A DNA stretch of 47,142 bases from Colwellia sp. (lineage in GTDB: Bacteria > Pseudomonadota > Gammaproteobacteria > Enterobacterales > Alteromonadaceae), in the NCBI GenBank assembly GCA_029938115.1, contig JAPYOP010000014.1, positions 39,133 to 86,274 of the forward strand, written 5' to 3'. The position numbers and the translations under genes were made by a program. Positions 46,838 through 47,142 of this stretch are shown here, piece by piece. Position 1 is the stretch's first letter, and the number at the start of each line of letters is the position of its first letter. The notes under the pieces are model-generated. The model saw nothing but the letters and a program-made list of their open reading frames with translations, was not told the origin of the DNA and did no database searches.

Positions 46838-47142
46838 AAGAAAACCTTTTGAGATTGTTTTACCAAGTGGAACAATTGGCATCATTAAGAATAAAATTTT
46901 CGCTATTGTACCTTGCTAACAAAATAAAGAGGTATGACCAGCAAGATTACTAGCAAGAAATGTTTCGAGCTGCGAATTACTTGTTAAGCTATTGGTTGGC
47001 TTCAAAACTATTAACTCGATACTCATAACTTATATCATTTGGATTAATTAAGGGTACAGAATTCAATGAGAATAAATTTCCAAGAAGCAAGGCGCTTATG
47101 TGGACTCCCCCTTGTCAACAACAAAAAATGTTATTCAAAGAA
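46838..47142. other. Intergenic stretch right of fabV, with repeat-like sequence
   Basis: This 305-bp stretch has no complete gene. TTTCGAGCTGCGAATTAC (46967-46984) is related to the CGAGTT hairpin repeats, and ACTCGATAC (47015-47023) looks like a decayed second arm. An open frame from ATG 47066 begins MRINFQEARRLCGLP and runs off the edge after 25 codons; it may be the start of a rightward gene, but the evidence is thin. Confidence 0.3.

Overview
The gene content and order point to a marine gammaproteobacterium of the Alteromonadales, close to Colwellia or Thalassotalea. The signs are AT-rich DNA, an rpoE-rseABC / nadB / ygfX-sdhE / ygfZ block, a thiI / pomBA / xseB-ispA-dxs block, a complete Na+-translocating NADH:quinone reductase (NQR) operon, and VF530-type and YajQ proteins. 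The family placement is inference; the gene identities come from visible motifs. No rRNA, tRNA, CRISPR array, insertion sequence or prophage was found.

Layout. 1-2814 is the 5' part of an SNF2 helicase with a SWIM zinc finger, running off the left edge. 2.9-7.0 kb is a leftward housekeeping run: nhaC-type antiporter, folA, obgE, rpmA, rplU. 7.3-9.3 kb runs rightward: ispB, a VF530-type DNA-binding protein and a bacteriohemerythrin. mdh and argR diverge at 9.4-11.1 kb. A large hybrid histidine kinase at 11.1-14.4 kb lies between argR and the envelope-stress cluster rseC-rseB-rseA-rpoE. nadB, ygfX-sdhE, ygfZ, slyD, yajQ, a VanZ-like gene and panE follow. thiI, pomB-pomA (sodium-driven flagellar stator) and xseB-ispA-dxs occupy 24-30.6 kb. 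nqrM-apbE, an MBL alkylsulfatase-like lipoprotein with a divergent AraC regulator, and nqrABCDEF occupy 30.8-41.1 kb. The right end holds a HxlR regulator / truncated haemoglobin pair, a GntR-ABC ATPase-permease operon and fabV.

How the genes fit together. Sodium energetics is the strongest theme. NQR exports Na+, ApbE attaches FMN to NqrB and NqrC, NqrM matures the complex, PomAB uses the Na+ gradient for motility, and the NhaC-type protein exchanges Na+ for H+. Isoprenoid supply is a second theme: dxs opens the MEP pathway, ispA makes farnesyl diphosphate, and ispB makes the quinone side chain that NQR's substrate needs. The rpoE cluster has a good sigma-E-type promoter of its own and a terminator-like hairpin inside the operon.

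Most of the window is conserved core genome and I did not find a clear new biological system. The best leads are between genes: an 84-bp palindromic element present in two gap-free alignable copies, a second family of hairpin-forming repeats, a three-hairpin array next to fabV that could be a small RNA, a 24-bp tandem repeat between sdhE and ygfZ, and the insertion of the alkylsulfatase/AraC pair between nqrF and its accessory genes. Most start sites were moved from the longest possible start using ribosome-binding sites and family N-termini; this is noted gene by gene.
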